Shown here piece by piece: positions 30,842-41,830 of a stretch of DNA of 64,000 nucleotides. The stretch spans positions 52,599,901 to 52,663,900 of the forward strand of contig OY754465.1 of the NCBI GenBank assembly GCA_963575645.1, given 5' to 3'. Made by a program: the position numbers and the translations under genes. The DNA is from Xanthostigma xanthostigma. Lineage: Eukaryota; Arthropoda; Insecta; Raphidioptera; Raphidiidae. Within the stretch, counting starts at the first letter, position 1. Each line of letters starts with the position of its first letter. The notes below the pieces were generated by a model, which saw only the letters and a program-made list of their open reading frames with translations, did not search any database and was not told the origin of the DNA.

Positions 30842-31218
30842 CTAGCGGTCCGTTCCGGTTAACCCGGGTGCGATAGATATAATTCTGCAAAATGTATTTC
30901 GTTTGCGATCCGGTGTCTGAAGTAATAGTTTTGAGCAAATTCTACCAGATTTGCTTCTGAACTGATAGCTTTGAGCGAAGTCTAACAGATGTCGCTACTT
31001 GGTACGAAAACAGTTTTTTTTTTGTTTGCTTCTGAACTAATAGTTTTGAGTAAATTTTATTAGATGTCGTTACATGAAAACACTGTAATTTTGTACAAAA
31101 TATTTAATAAAAACTACCCTATGTACTATAGGGTAGTTTTTATTAAAAGCAAGACTCATTTTTCGGAGATTAGCGCGGCAAAAATTGTGACACGAGAATT
31201 TTATATATATAATATAGA
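30842..31218 (-). mobile_element. Non-autonomous Helitron (family 1, copy 2)
   Basis: On the minus strand it starts TCTATATTATATATA after an A and ends CCGCTAG before a T, with the subterminal hairpin CCCGGGTTAACCGG. The body is the same as 5304-5715 (CGCGCTAATCTCCGAAA, AATTACAGTGTT, TCTAATAGAATTT-type repeats). It differs by an internal perfect hairpin at about 31103-31142 (AAAAACTACCCTAT and inverse). Confidence 0.75.
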
Positions 31219-31500
31219 TATGAGAATGTTATTAGCCGTATTAAGTGTAGAAAATTGCTTTTTATAAATTAATTAAAAAAAATACATACCTAAATATAAT
31301 AAAATACCTTAGTTATTGATATACATTTTACTAGAGCAAGCACCATCTTGTCTCATATATAAATAAATATTATTTTAATGTATGCATTAGGTGGTAATTT
31401 TTTTTTATTTCGTCTTTAACTTTGCATAATAAAGCCTCAATGCCCGTAGTAACAAATACACTATATTATTGTCGGCAGGGTTTTAATTTTGATTTGATGC
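31219..31500. other. Unassigned DNA
   Basis: AT-rich; contains ATTGTCGGCAGGGTTTTAA (about 31470), a dispersed repeat word also near 3595 and 35292. Confidence 0.4.
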
Positions 31501-31528
31501 GATTAGTTGTTAAGCGTCTTTCCTGTGA

Positions 31529-32019
31529 GTGCCGGGACATTCTGGAAGCGAAGGCAACGAAGAAGCTGATGAGCTGGAAAGGAAAGGATCATTGGCCCAG
31601 AACCTGCCCTGGGAGTGTCCAAAAGCACAGTACAGGGTCAAATAAGGGAATGAATAAAAAATCAGCACAAGACATACTGGAATCAAAAATCCAGGCAGCG
31701 ACATGGCAAGACTTTTATTAAAAGGCAATCCCGAAAGATGAATAAAGAACTACTACAACTCAGTAGGAACAATCTTCGTCTCGTGGTAGGCCTCCTGATA
31801 GGACACTGTACCCTAAAAGGACACCTACAAAGAATCGGACTGTTAAACGGGGACTCAGAGTGCAGACAGTGCAATAAGGAGACGGAAGCATCGTATCATA
31901 TTCTGTGTGAATGCGAGGCGATAATCTATGGACAATGTAGAATGAGTTCAGGAGATTATATCAGTCACCCAGTCCACGGACTAGTGCAAGAAACGAGGAT
32001 ACTGGATCGAGTGATATAA
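31529..32019 (+). pseudogene. LINE ORF2 remnant: RNase H end and C-terminal zinc knuckle, frameshifted
   Basis: From 31529 the frame reads VPGHSGSEGNEEADELERKG, the last conserved block of an RNase H domain (the GN-x-x-AD motif holding the final catalytic Asp), and stops at 31643-31645. Eight bases on, in another frame (31654-32019), follows KTFIKRQSRKMNKELLQLSR, LVVGLLIGHCTLKGHLQRIG, CRQCNKETEASYHILCECEA. The last is the CxxC-x(8)-H-x(4)-C knuckle found at the C-terminus of non-LTR retrotransposons with an RNase H domain (I-group: I, LOA, Outcast and relatives). Reverse transcriptase and endonuclease are missing through 5' truncation. The change of frame makes it a pseudogene. The clade within the I group is uncertain. 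Confidence 0.8.
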
Positions 32020-33433
32020 GATAGCACATAAGCCCTAGAGACTGCGGTGTTTCCGGTGACAATCCGATTCCCGTTAATATTTTTTAAGTTGTCGAGCGTC
32101 TATAATCTAAAATACTACTAAAATACATAGGAATTCCCTACGTTCCAAACACAACAGTACTATGAAACTTTTTTTTAAAAAAGATCACCCGTGTTATTTA
32201 TATAAAAAATGCAAAAGAGAGAGGTGATAACGCAAAAAGAGCGAGCCGTCAGTAATTTAGTCGAGCCTCCATCATACGTAAATCCACAGGGCAGTACTCT
32301 TTGGTCAAACAAAACATAAAGCTAGAACGGAGAAGGTAATCTTTGCGTTGTCGAGATATACTGCGTTAGAGTAGTGTACCCAAGACGGCTATGAACATAT
32401 AAACCACACGATATAACCCTCGCATACTGACGCCAAGGCTACGTTCACAATCAACTTTTACCGTCGCGTCTGAATCGTACGTTTTGTCATAAACGCAGCC
32501 CCACTTTCACACAATTATTAACTCACGGCCGCGTCTATCTCTAATGTCCATATTCACCGAACACTATTAAAGATAGAAGCTACTAATCTTGGAACAAATT
32601 TATTCGTTAGAATAAAATTTACTTTCAATTCACCACGCAAAATATCAGATAAAAAAATTAGTTAAAGAATAAATATACATTGCACTATACTCCTCGCTCT
32701 TTTTGTTGAATATTTTGACGTTCACCTAAAAATCTGACCGATGGCGTTAGTGTAAACGTCAAAAAAAATTTTCACAAAATCATAATGTTTTATCCTAGCC
32801 CAACTGCACACACAAATTCCACTAACTTTAATGTTTTACAACTATATACACTTCACAAAAGGTTAATAAACAACACATAAATAAATTCACAAGAGCAACT
32901 GTAGATATAATACACCACGTTTATAGGGTAGGTATTATGATCTATGTGGTAGCTATTGTAATTTTATCACGCGAATAAATGTTTAGACTCTCGAAGTAAG
33001 ACCGAATAGATTTGTACCTGCAGTAAAATGTGCAGTTTTATATTCTAGCCCGCTTTAGCCTACTGGCAAATGTTTACCTGTAATAGACTCTCCGTAAATA
33101 GTCATTTGATTTCGTTCTGAACACAGCCCAGTGAAATATTATCACGCTAAAGCTAACAAAACCGTCGATCATTCTATTTAGTTTCAAACGCGGCCCGATA
33201 GAATCAGTGATCTCCAGTTGGATAGCGGATAAACGACTAGTCTCTACAATTTTCAATTAGAAATTTTTATAGAAAAACTTTTCCAAAATATTTATTAGAT
33301 ATTTATAAGCGCTTTCGACATTCCAAATTTTTTGATTAACAAATCGGGGAAGTTGACCCAAGAAAGTTAATTAGAAATTATTTAATAGCATATTGGTACG
33401 CGATTTAGCTAAACAACCCATGTGCTATTTATT
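32020..33433. other. LINE 3' flank, then unassigned DNA
   Basis: 32020-32100 is probably the 3' untranslated region of the LINE remnant. Beyond it I see only AT-rich DNA. CATATTCACCGAACACTATTA near 32550 resembles text near 20355 (reversed), and 33000-33020 resembles 20236-20260, so the interval holds another copy of an unclassified repeat. Confidence 0.4.
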
Positions 33434-34045
33434 ATAGCGGTTCCGTCCGGTTTCATCCGGGTGCAAAAGAACGAATGGGGAAGGGAAGGACATGAGTACG
33501 CACATTCATCTTAGTTTACCGAGATGAATGTTGTGTTCAAATTTCATGATGATCGGAGTTACCGTTCAAAAGCTTTTGTCAGTATTTATACTTTTTTAGA
33601 CTAATATTTTTTTTTTATTAATTAAATAAAATTAGGTAAATTTAAATGTAAGCCTTAGAAGAAAGCAATGTAAAAAATAAAAAAAAAATTAAATATTTTA
33701 GCCCAACGTGGGGCTCGAACCCACGACCCTGATATTGACACTCGCATACCTACTCTACCGATTGAGCCATCCGACGTTGTGTCCTCACAACGCTAATATG
33801 AGTATATTTAGTTAGTGCATTTCACCTGAATAGAAGCTTATTTTTTAGATACATTTTGCAACATTTTTTATTAATGCTCCGCTCCTAATGGTCGTAGCGT
33901 GATATTATATAGCCTATAGCCTTCCTCGATAAATAGGCTATCCAACAAAAAATGCTTTTTTTTTCATTTGAACCAGTAGTTTCTGAGATTAGCGCATTCA
34001 AACAAACAAACAAACTCTTCAGCTTTATATATTAGTATAGATATA
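33434..34045 (+). repeat. LINE/SINE-derived mosaic ending in an RTE-like tail
   Basis: 33434-33475 carries the inverse of a Helitron-type end (GGTTCCGTCCGG, TTTCATCCGGGTGCAAAAG). A tRNA-Lys-like sequence is at 33700-33775. The part 33895-34045 (GTGATATTATATAGCCTATAG, TTGAACCAGTAGTTTCTGAG, AACAAACAAACAAACTCTTC, ATATATTAGTATAGAT) is a typical RTE-type LINE 3' tail, compare 23727-23875. Confidence 0.6.
33700..33775 (-). pseudogene. tRNA-Lys-like sequence
   Basis: On the minus strand GATGGCTCAATCGGTAGAG is a D-arm, and AGGGTCGTGGGTTCGAGCCC followed by CACGTTGGGCT is a perfect T-arm and 3' acceptor strand of insect tRNA-Lys. The anticodon region reads GTGTCAATA, without the CTT or TTT expected, and the 5' acceptor strand (GTCGGAT) pairs poorly. 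It is therefore a tRNA pseudogene or the head of a SINE. The T-arm would still serve as an internal RNA polymerase III B box. Confidence 0.65.
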
Positions 34046-34601
34046 ATCTTTGTCATCATCAAATAACAGATGAGGATATATTATATATTTCTAATACCGG
34101 ATCTCGCACTATATCTATTAGAGATCAGTGGCCTATCTCGTGTTGAACACGTTCACCACATTGCAACTATGTTCACGCAATATGTATTAAAATATATCAT
34201 GATCGTCAGACCTTGTAAAATTAACGTGACGTCTTCATCAAATGTCTGCAAGTCGACAATATTTTATGCTAAAAAGTTTTGGGATTAGACCCTTTTGTGT
34301 CCATTACACTAAGATTGCGTCGGGTATTCATACATTGAGTAGCTTTGCAGATTCCCTGCCGTATTATTAATATTAAAGCTTGATTATTAACTGAAATAGA
34401 ATTTCATTTACATTTGAAGGGTTACTCATCTCTTACTCCACAACGGCACTGAACTGAAATTGATCTGGACCAGAGGAATAAACCAATCAAAACGTCGCTA
34501 GTTTTCTCTAAGAATCGCACAAAAATGAATACCTTTCCTTTGGTTTGTTATTATGTTTCATCCACAGAAACTGTTCTGTGGTTTCATCATATACTTTTAT
34601 A
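34046..34601. other. Unassigned DNA
   Basis: No gene recognised; the 72-codon frame at 34070-34288 lacks motifs. Confidence 0.35.
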
Positions 34602-35111
34602 AAGAATGATTTTTAAGTTGATTCTTCTTTTTAATAGCCTGTAGAAATCGAATTGACGAACACATATTTTAAGTAGCTTTTTTATCGAAACTTAAAAATA
34701 AGAGAGAAATAATCTTTGAAAGTTTCATAATTTTTTTAAAATTTTATTTAATTATTTCAAAAGCCCCGGTTAACACACGCGAGGAAATGATAGCACGAAT
34801 TGGAAATGCATCCCAAATAATTCGCGGAAGGCCCTTATCGCTACTACAAGCATGGCTGCAATGTACGCATCTTTGTGTACAACAAAACGGGGACGACTTC
34901 GAACAATTTCCGTGAATACTCGATAATGACATAAGATATTTCCATAGTGACATAACATAACGCCAGGACCGACCTCATAATTTAATAAAACTTTGAAAGC
35001 TCGTTCTTCTTTCATTTTTGAAGTTTGATAAAAAAGTTACTTGAAATATTTGTTCGTTAGTTTGATTTTTTACACACTGTTAAAAAAAAAATCAACTTAA
35101 AAATCAATCTG
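34602..35111 (+). mobile_element. mariner-type deletion derivative (family C), copy 1
   Basis: AAGAATGATTTTTAAGTTGAT at the left is mirrored by ATCAACTTAAAAATCAATCTG at the right; the arms pair for about 130 bases (TAGAAATCGAATTGACGAAC, TTTTTTATCGAAACTTAAAA). Both ends adjoin TA. Between the arms lies the C-terminal end of a transposase on the plus strand (34763-34915). Related copies are 48929-49410 and 60195-61230, with a scrap at 61395-61492. Confidence 0.75.
34763..34915 (+). pseudogene. mariner-type transposase C-terminus
   Basis: The plus-strand frame ending in TGA at 34913-34915 reads APVNTREEMIARIGNASQII, then LSLLQAWLQCTHLCVQQNGD, then DFEQFP. This is the usual end of insect mariner-type transposases: P-x-(T/N)-x-E-E-(L/M)-x-x-R-I, a helical stretch, then C-x-x-x-x-G-x-x-F-E. 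The conserved N-G-x-x-F-E ending is intact except that GGHFE is here GDDFE. The catalytic DDE region and the DNA-binding domain are absent, so the element is non-autonomous. Copies at 49150-49270 and 60430-60555 keep the same piece on their minus strand with more damage. That this piece is kept in every copy suggests one deletion derivative that was later amplified. Confidence 0.65.
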
Positions 35112-35575
35112 TATATACCATGCTTAGAAATAAATTCGCAATCGAATCATTAGGGTGCAAGGGTATATATATCTGTCTTTTTTGTCATAAGAGCTTGTTG
35201 GTTCTGATTGGCTAACGCCATAGATCGACATTTTGCTAATAAATTAATATTTTTAGTAAAGTACTCAAAAAAACTCGGGTCGCAGTGCGAAACCCTGCCG
35301 ACAATATAGTGTATTTGCTTTTATAAGCAGTGTGGCTCTATTGTATGAACTTAACTTTGTTTTTGGACAAAATAAAAAAAATGCACCCCTTAGAACAACA
35401 TCTTTTTACTTAATTTCAATACTACATATCAGTTCAACATCTGTACCAAATTATATACACCCTTCAGTATGTAAATCCATATCAGTAAACTTGCGTTTTC
35501 ATAAAATTTGTAAGTCCGGTCCTGTCGGGCCGATTTTATTAAAATTTTAGCAGCATATTTCAATAATTACTAAAG
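35112..35575. other. Unassigned DNA
   Basis: Contains the dispersed word AAACCCTGCCGACAATA (35291-35307), inverse of that at 3595 and 31470. No gene. Confidence 0.4.
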
Positions 35576-35776
35576 GCTTAAATTTCAAATTTGAAACGAT
35601 GCCGATATTTTTTTCGGTATTTTTGGGCCCGAAAACTTTTTCAAACCCTAAATACCCCCCTTAAAAAGGCCCGATCGGGCTCATTTTAAATAGGCTTCGT
35701 GCGGTGATGGATTCCAACGTGTGGACCAAATTTCGTTTAAATCGATTAAGTCTGTCGAGAGTTATCGTGCTAACAC

Positions 35777-35813
<37 letters not shown>

Positions 35814-35955
35814 TAAATAGACTTTTCCAAAAATGGTGCCAAACTTCTTAGAAAGTTATGAAACGTCGAGAAATTTTGGTCCGACCCCTAGGTCCCGCCA
35901 TCCGACCGACGCCAATAGTGTAAGTGCCTTATGGCAAATACACTAATAAGACTGA
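35576..35955 (-). repeat. Interspersed repeat B, copy 2, with TA microsatellite
   Basis: Inverse of 3030-3400 (TGGATTCCAACGTGTGGAC, ACCAAATTTCGTTTAAATCG, GTGCCAAACTTCTTAG, CATCCGACCGACGCCAATAG). A (TA)n run of about 30 bases at 35779-35808 lies where copy 1 has AATATAATATATAT, so the microsatellite grew from the repeat itself. Confidence 0.65.
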
Positions 35956-36487
35956 ATTTAGGTCCATTAATAATGTGAAACCTGTGCAAAGCTAATCATC
36001 CAACCAACATGAAAAAACTAAATGTTCGACAAGTTTGAAGCTTTTGAAATAATGTTTCTATATTTATTTTACGGTCAAGTAGTTTGTTGCAGGCAATGCG
36101 TGTGGTCGTGGCAAAAGCTGCGGGAAGTCCAAAGCGGTTTGCGAACACACGACCAGTCGGATCAGAGATTATTGTGTTTGTACAATACCCACACCAGTAC
36201 CAACAACCAAAAGTGGGTTATACGGGTAGGGGGAGGAGGCGATTGTGAAGGCAAACGCAATATGCGTATATTGTATGTTTTACACTTACGGCGGGATGAG
36301 CATTGCAAATAAAACAGAAAAACGAGTCAAAATATACTCTTTTTTTCAAAATAAGCGTACCAAAACTGTTCTAGTTAGTGGGGGAAAATATATATTTACA
36401 ATAGTGAAACGCAAACAAAACAAATAAACAAACAAACTAAAATCACTTCTCTATAACATAACAGAAACAAAACAACAAACTCTAACT
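35956..36487. other. Unassigned DNA
   Basis: 36060-36250 is less AT-rich and covered by a 96-codon frame (36022-36312) with several Cys/Trp but no known domain. A host exon cannot be excluded, but neither splice-site context nor homology can be shown. Confidence 0.3.
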
Positions 36488-36607
36488 AATAAATAAATAA
36501 AATTGGCGACCAATTTTTCTCAGACCATATATCGACAAAAAATAATAAAAATACAAATCAATTTTATTTATTTGAAGAGTTCTATTCAGACGTTAATCAA
36601 AGATTCT
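36488..36607. mobile_element. Penelope-like terminal scrap
   Basis: AATAAATAAAATTGGCGACC and ATTTTTCTCAGACCATATAT are the inverse family end, directly followed by the forward end (TTTATTTATTTGAAGAGTTC, TTCAGACGTTAATCAAAG). Everything between the two ends, including the hammerhead-like motif, is gone. Confidence 0.65.
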
Positions 36608-36924
36608 AACTAATAAAATATAAGAATAAGTAATAAAGAATACAAAATCACTATTTATGTACACGAAATATTTAGAACACAGGAACACATCAAAATTTAT
36701 TTAGCACACTTATTTATATAGTTCATTTATCTATTTATCTCAGCAGTAACCTCAGTACTGTTCACGGCACTGACTGTCAATTTATGTCACAACTATTTGT
36801 CGATTGTTAACTCGATGAAGCACAATGTATGACTGCATCTCCACTGAGCTATCGCGTTCTTTCTTTTTCTAGCATTCTTTGTTGTCTGAAATTTGGCAAC
36901 AAAGCCTTCTTTACCTACGCATAT
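36608..36924. other. Unassigned DNA
   Basis: AT-rich; nothing recognised. Confidence 0.35.
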
Positions 36925-37060
36925 TGTTATTGTTTAAACAATCAAGCCGATTGTTGTTCCCCAACATTCCGTGTGTCATTGTTAGAACAACAAGCCGATT
37001 TTTGACCCACAACAATATGTGTGTGATTGTTAGAATTACGCGCCAATTGTTGTCTCACGA
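36925..37060 (+). repeat. Short tandem repeat, about 63-bp unit, about 2-3 copies
   Basis: The text C-AAGCCGATTGTTG / ACAAGCCGATTTTTG / ACGCGCCAATTGTTG and GTGTGTCATTGTTAGAA / GTGTGTGATTGTTAGAA recurs at about 63-base spacing. The open frames on both strands come from this repetition. Confidence 0.55.
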
Positions 37061-39061
37061 AATTCTTGTCTTCGCCTGCTGGGGGGTTTTTCGTTACATA
37101 ATGGTTAGTTTTTAATAACACAGTAGGTAACGATTTTTTTGAATGACAGTTTCTATCATTCATACGTTTTTACTTAGATTTTTTTTAAACAACTTTAAAA
37201 AACTTTTTTTTTAGACAGAAAAACAGTTATGTACAAAAATGCTTAAAATATGGAAAATCTTGAATGTTTAGATATGTCACTGCTGAGTAATTGATAACTC
37301 ATTCTGCCGCGATAGTTAAAAGATTCGGTTTTCATGACAGTATTTGAAAATAATTTTTTTCTAATATAGAATTTTAATAATGAGTGTTTCTTGACGATTG
37401 TAATAAACTAAAGCTATTTTGCTAACAAAAATATTGTATTTCACATGGTGGGAGGAACGGAACGTTTCTGGTGGAAGTTACGGAATAATTATTACTTTGC
37501 AGAAATATTTACTAAAGTTTTACATTACAAAAAATGATGAAAACTACAATTTTTACCAAATTTTACTTGATTATGAAATAAGCATATAATTGATGATTGA
37601 TTTTTTAAAATTAAAAAAGCGTTTTTTTACTTAGTATTTTTTTGCAATCAACATGCAAATCATGTGGGAATTATTAAGAAAAATGTAGTGAATTCCATTT
37701 AAAATGCAATATATATATACAAGTTTTTGTTGATATGGTAGCTCTGAAAATCATTAACGCATTACAGAAAATCGTTCCACATAAAATGCAACACATTAAT
37801 TTTATGTAGTTCGTAATACAAAATATAGAGTATAAAGTATATTTTATTGATTTCATAACTAGTTTTTTTTTACAACCGACTTTTATTTTAATAAATAAAT
37901 ATTTTTCACTCCAGTAAACAGTTTTGTAGCAATTTTGAACAAATATGATATATACCTAAACACGCTATAAACATACATTTATTTGAATACGGCTGAATCG
38001 ATCTCGTAGATTGATTTACATGTTTATTTTAACGTTTCAAAACGATTTCTACAAACAAAAACAACACGCATATATTTCAACTGTAAATGGATATTTCATT
38101 CACTGATAGCCGGGGAACAAAAAAAATATATATACACAGTGACACCGACAATGTTTTCTGAATAAATTACAGCGGAAGTTATGTGTAAAAATATCCTGCA
38201 AATGCTTTGAAAAATTTAATTTCGATTATTTGCAACAGAATCATCCATTTAAAATTTCTTCTTGTCGTTAACAGAAAACACGATTTTTACTCTGTTTCAT
38301 TTAGTTTATGAGTTATGGACATTTTAAAGCTAAAAAAGCAGTTGCCGATACTTATGTACGTGCGTTAGAAGTTATACTTCTTTGGGGTGATTAAAAACTA
38401 ATGTATGCTAATAATTTATTAAAACAAAATACTAAAAGGATTGTAATATTCACAACTAACAAATGTTTTCAATAATATTCATCAAAACTTATTACCAATC
38501 ACTACTGTTTAATATATAAGTACATATAGAAGTGAGCGGTAATTGCTAATATTTCTCTCACTCGGGAGAAGAAACTATGACTAATTTGGAATTTTTTAAC
38601 TTCTATCACTTGGGGGTCGGAAATGCGTCACTTTCGAAAAAATCTACTTCGGTTTTCTCTTCACAAAAATCAGAATTTTGGGAGTTAAAAATTAAAAAAA
38701 AATATTTTCAGTTTTTGGGCTGAATTTTTCCATGATCTGATAGCTTACTAATTGGCCAACCTTCATAAAGCTAAAAACCATTAAATTTACTATTAGATTT
38801 TGTGTTGTGTGTTAAAAATTTACAATAAATAAAAATTAGTAAAAGTGCTTAAAATCAAAATATTTCATAAAATATCTAAGGCGACTGGTTTAGCGAACAA
38901 TTTAATAATAATAATGCGTTTAACGTCCGTTTCTCGACTTTATGTCGTAACAGACGCCATTCGCATCATTACTATTTTCCTTCTATCACACTTCCCGTTA
39001 TTTTCTACATTTTTAAACTTCAACTTACTCAATAGCAATGGGCTAATGAAGGAATTTTGAG
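37061..39061. other. Unassigned AT-rich DNA
   Basis: Two kilobases without a gene or element border that I can recognise. Confidence 0.35.
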
Positions 39062-39287
39062 CATAGGAGTTTGACAGGTAATTGGTCATGGCCTTGACTA
39101 AGGAACAATCTCGGTATTTATCTGGAATTATTGAGGGAAATCTCAACAAGATGAACGGTACAGGAATTACGATTTCTCGAAGAGAGGGAGCGGGAAAAAG
39201 TCCCAGCCACATCTGCCCCCGCCGGTATTCGAACCCGGTATCTCCTGAATGCGAATCTAGTGCTCTCACCACTACGCCACCCCGCTC
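39062..39287 (-). mobile_element. SINE-like element with tRNA-Ala-like head
   Basis: On the minus strand, 39287-39215 is tRNA-like: GGCGTAGTGGTGAGAGCACT as D-arm, ATTCGCATT as anticodon region (CGC, as in an alanine tRNA) and ACCGGGTTCGAATACCGG as a perfect T-arm and B box. It is followed by a body (AATTCCTGTACCG, CCTTAGTCAAGGCCATGACC, AATTACCTGTC) that looks like an insect SINE body. Frames on both strands over it are fortuitous. Confidence 0.55.
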
Positions 39288-39887
39288 GGTTAGCGAATAA
39301 CTTCATTCTGTTAATTTTGTTGTTACAGTCGACAACTTCATCCTGCATAATTTTTATGTTACAGTGCGCGTTTGCAGCGTAAAAATTAATTCTAATCGTG
39401 TTTTATAACGCATTAAAAGAAGTATAACTTCCAAAATCACGCTGAACATTTGATTTAAAAATTACCCATTTTACCCCTCGAAAATTCACGAACAACCACT
39501 GGCGTATATTTCTAATAATAACACATTTGTTGACACAATACCATAAAGAAAAGTTTTATTATCTTAAGAGTAAGTGTCTGAATAGAACAATAAAGAAAAA
39601 CGTTACACTAAAACTACACAAAGTACAGAAAAATAAATAACACAATATTCAATTCAAACACTTTACTTATCGCTACTAAACAACAAAATGTTTCAAACAC
39701 CAATAACACCATATTTATTGTATTATTTTACTTAAAAAATAAAAAGAATTTAAAACTGTGTACCTACTGACATAAAATCTAGCCTTTACTCACAGACGTC
39801 ACGTCGAATATTATATTTAATTTTACCGGTCCGGTTTTATCCGGATGCAAATCGCATGCCTGTTAATAAAGCACACTAAAAACTTAA
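39288..39887. other. Unassigned DNA
   Basis: Nothing coding. ACCGGTCCGGTTTTATCCGG at 39826-39845 is a reversed Helitron-type end motif. Confidence 0.4.
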
Positions 39888-40290
39888 AAATAAAATTAAT
39901 AGTAAAAGAATATTTTTAAAAACAAGCTTTGAAAAGAAGAAAATACCCCTTAAATTAAGATCAAACCCAACCATTCATTATTTATACAATTTATAATTTA
40001 TGTGATATTATAATAAAAGCTTGTCGTGAGATTTTTCTGTGTAAATAAACAAGAATACAATTATGTAACTAATTGATCTTGACACAAGTAATACTTAGAA
40101 AAAATGTATGTATTTCATAAAATAAATGTACCTACACAAGAAAATCTCGCGACAAGCTTTTATATCATATAAATTGTATATTGTTATGAATGGTTGGGTT
40201 TTATTTAATTTAAAGTTTATTTTCTTCTTTTTACAGCATTTAAATAAAAGCATGTTTTAAAAAATGTTTTTTTACTATTAATTTTGTTTA
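39888..40290. mobile_element. Palindromic MITE
   Basis: TAAAATTAATAGTAAAAGAA at the left is mirrored by TTTTTTTACTATTAATTTTG at the right. Inner arms (AACCCAACCATTCAT, TAAAAGCTTGTCGTGAGAT) also pair. Arms are about 150 bases. No target duplication read. Confidence 0.65.
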
Positions 40291-40853
40291 GTATTTTCAT
40301 CAAGTGGAACCACCTAATTAAATTCAGCATAAATACGAAGGGTCCTGGGAAGTGTGAAAAATGTTTGGCCTCTACTCTATAAATGTGGGAGTATTTTCAA
40401 ACAAAATATTACTTTGTAATACAAGTTACACGTTAGTAAACAAAAAATACAGCAATCTATTCCGATAATAAATAATCTCGAGAAATATTCTTATGCTCTG
40501 GGTCATAAAAAATCTAGTTATTTTTCTTCGGATTTGATAGTTTCTGTTACGACTGTTCAAAAACAGGTAGAGTGCAAGCACAAGCTTAACAATAAGTAGA
40601 TAGGTCAATACACACAAACTTTTACAGTTAGTAGCGCCGCGACGCTCTCAGCTCAACTCAGTAACTATTGTAAAACTTTGGTGACGCCGTAATATATTCA
40701 CTCTTATAGACAAATATACAGGGTTGACAAGTAACTGAAAAAAGTCGAAAAATGGGTCGTTTATTAGGACTCTACAAGTGCGACGCCTGAGGTTCATATG
40801 ACGTACTTTCTCTGTATAATCAATATTGAATATTAAATATGTACACTGTTAAA
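40291..40853. other. Unassigned DNA
   Basis: No gene or element border recognised. Confidence 0.35.
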
Positions 40854-41151
40854 TTTTTGACGTGATAACGTCTTATAAGTTGATGAAACACCGGCTACAT
40901 GCACGAAAAAGTGTAACGTTCCGAAAAGTGTAGCGTTCCGCCAAGTGTAACGTTCCGAAAAGTGTAGCGTTCCGCCTGACCCTGTGCGTGCAAGCGAGAG
41001 CGCAGTATAAGCGATAGAGAATCGGTAAAAATTTAGTTTGACAGCTACTAAAATTTAGGTTATGTATTATTATAAATATGATATTCGAGCGGAATACGTT
41101 ATCACGTAAAACTATCGTCCGTAAACCGACTTTACAGACAACCAATTTTTT
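40854..41151 (+). mobile_element. GTGATAACG element (family J), copy 2
   Basis: Same ends as 11183-11439. Inside, AAGTGTAACGTTCCG / AAAGTGTAGCGTTCCG is repeated four times in tandem (about 40910-40977), an expansion not seen in copy 1, which has a single equivalent. The minus-strand 90-codon frame is produced by this repetition. Confidence 0.65.
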
Positions 41152-41830
41152 GTAAATTTACTACCTTTTTACTAAGCAATTGCATAGTAAAATTGTAAAA
41201 TTACAAACTCTTGTATTGTATTGGCATTTTAACACGCATTTGTTGTAATATTGCATTTTGTAGAAGCTATAGTGCTAAGCAGGTTGCAATTTTACAAATT
41301 TTTTGTGTTCGTCACATACTTATTGTAATTTTACAATCCTAAGTTGTAGGATTAAATCTAAAGTTTTGTAAAATTTCTATACATATTCGGAATTTAATTT
41401 TACCACAATTATAAGTAAAATTACTAACCAAAATTTGCAAGTACAATTACAAGAAATGATTGGAAATTTACAAATCATTATATTTTTTTAAATTTTGTTT
41501 GCATTTTTACAATATTTCATTCTAGTCATGAGCACTATCTGTTTCTACAAATCTCAATTGTAATGTCGAGTCTAAAATTTTGTAAAATTTCTAGATTTAT
41601 TTGATACATTTGGCTTAGTAAAATTACGAATAATATATAGTAATATTACTAAACATAGTTCTAGTAAATGATTAGTAATTTTGCGACTGATGATTTGTAA
41701 TCATTTGAAACTGAGTTGTGATAAGTTGTGTTGTAAAATTACAAGACCGAGTTCCACAATTTCAAAAATGTACTGCGTAAAAACTTCCTACACAAATTTA
41801 GTAAAATTACTATGGAAATTTTTAAGAGTG
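41152..41830. repeat. Block studded with GTAAAATTAC motifs
   Basis: TAAAATTAC or its inverse GTAATTTTA occurs about eight times on both strands (about 41195, 41333, 41424, 41619, 41735, 41808 and diverged forms), plus many TTGTAAAAT words. The density falls off sharply on either side. No frame, no clear terminal repeats. It could be a decayed transposon with multiple subterminal binding motifs. Confidence 0.5.

Noticed and set aside
33700-33775. Considered as a functional tRNA-Lys gene
   Set aside because: No lysine anticodon and a poorly paired acceptor stem despite a perfect T-arm.
36022-36312. Cys/Trp-containing 96-codon frame considered as a host exon
   Set aside because: No known domain, no convincing splice context, and homology cannot be tested here.
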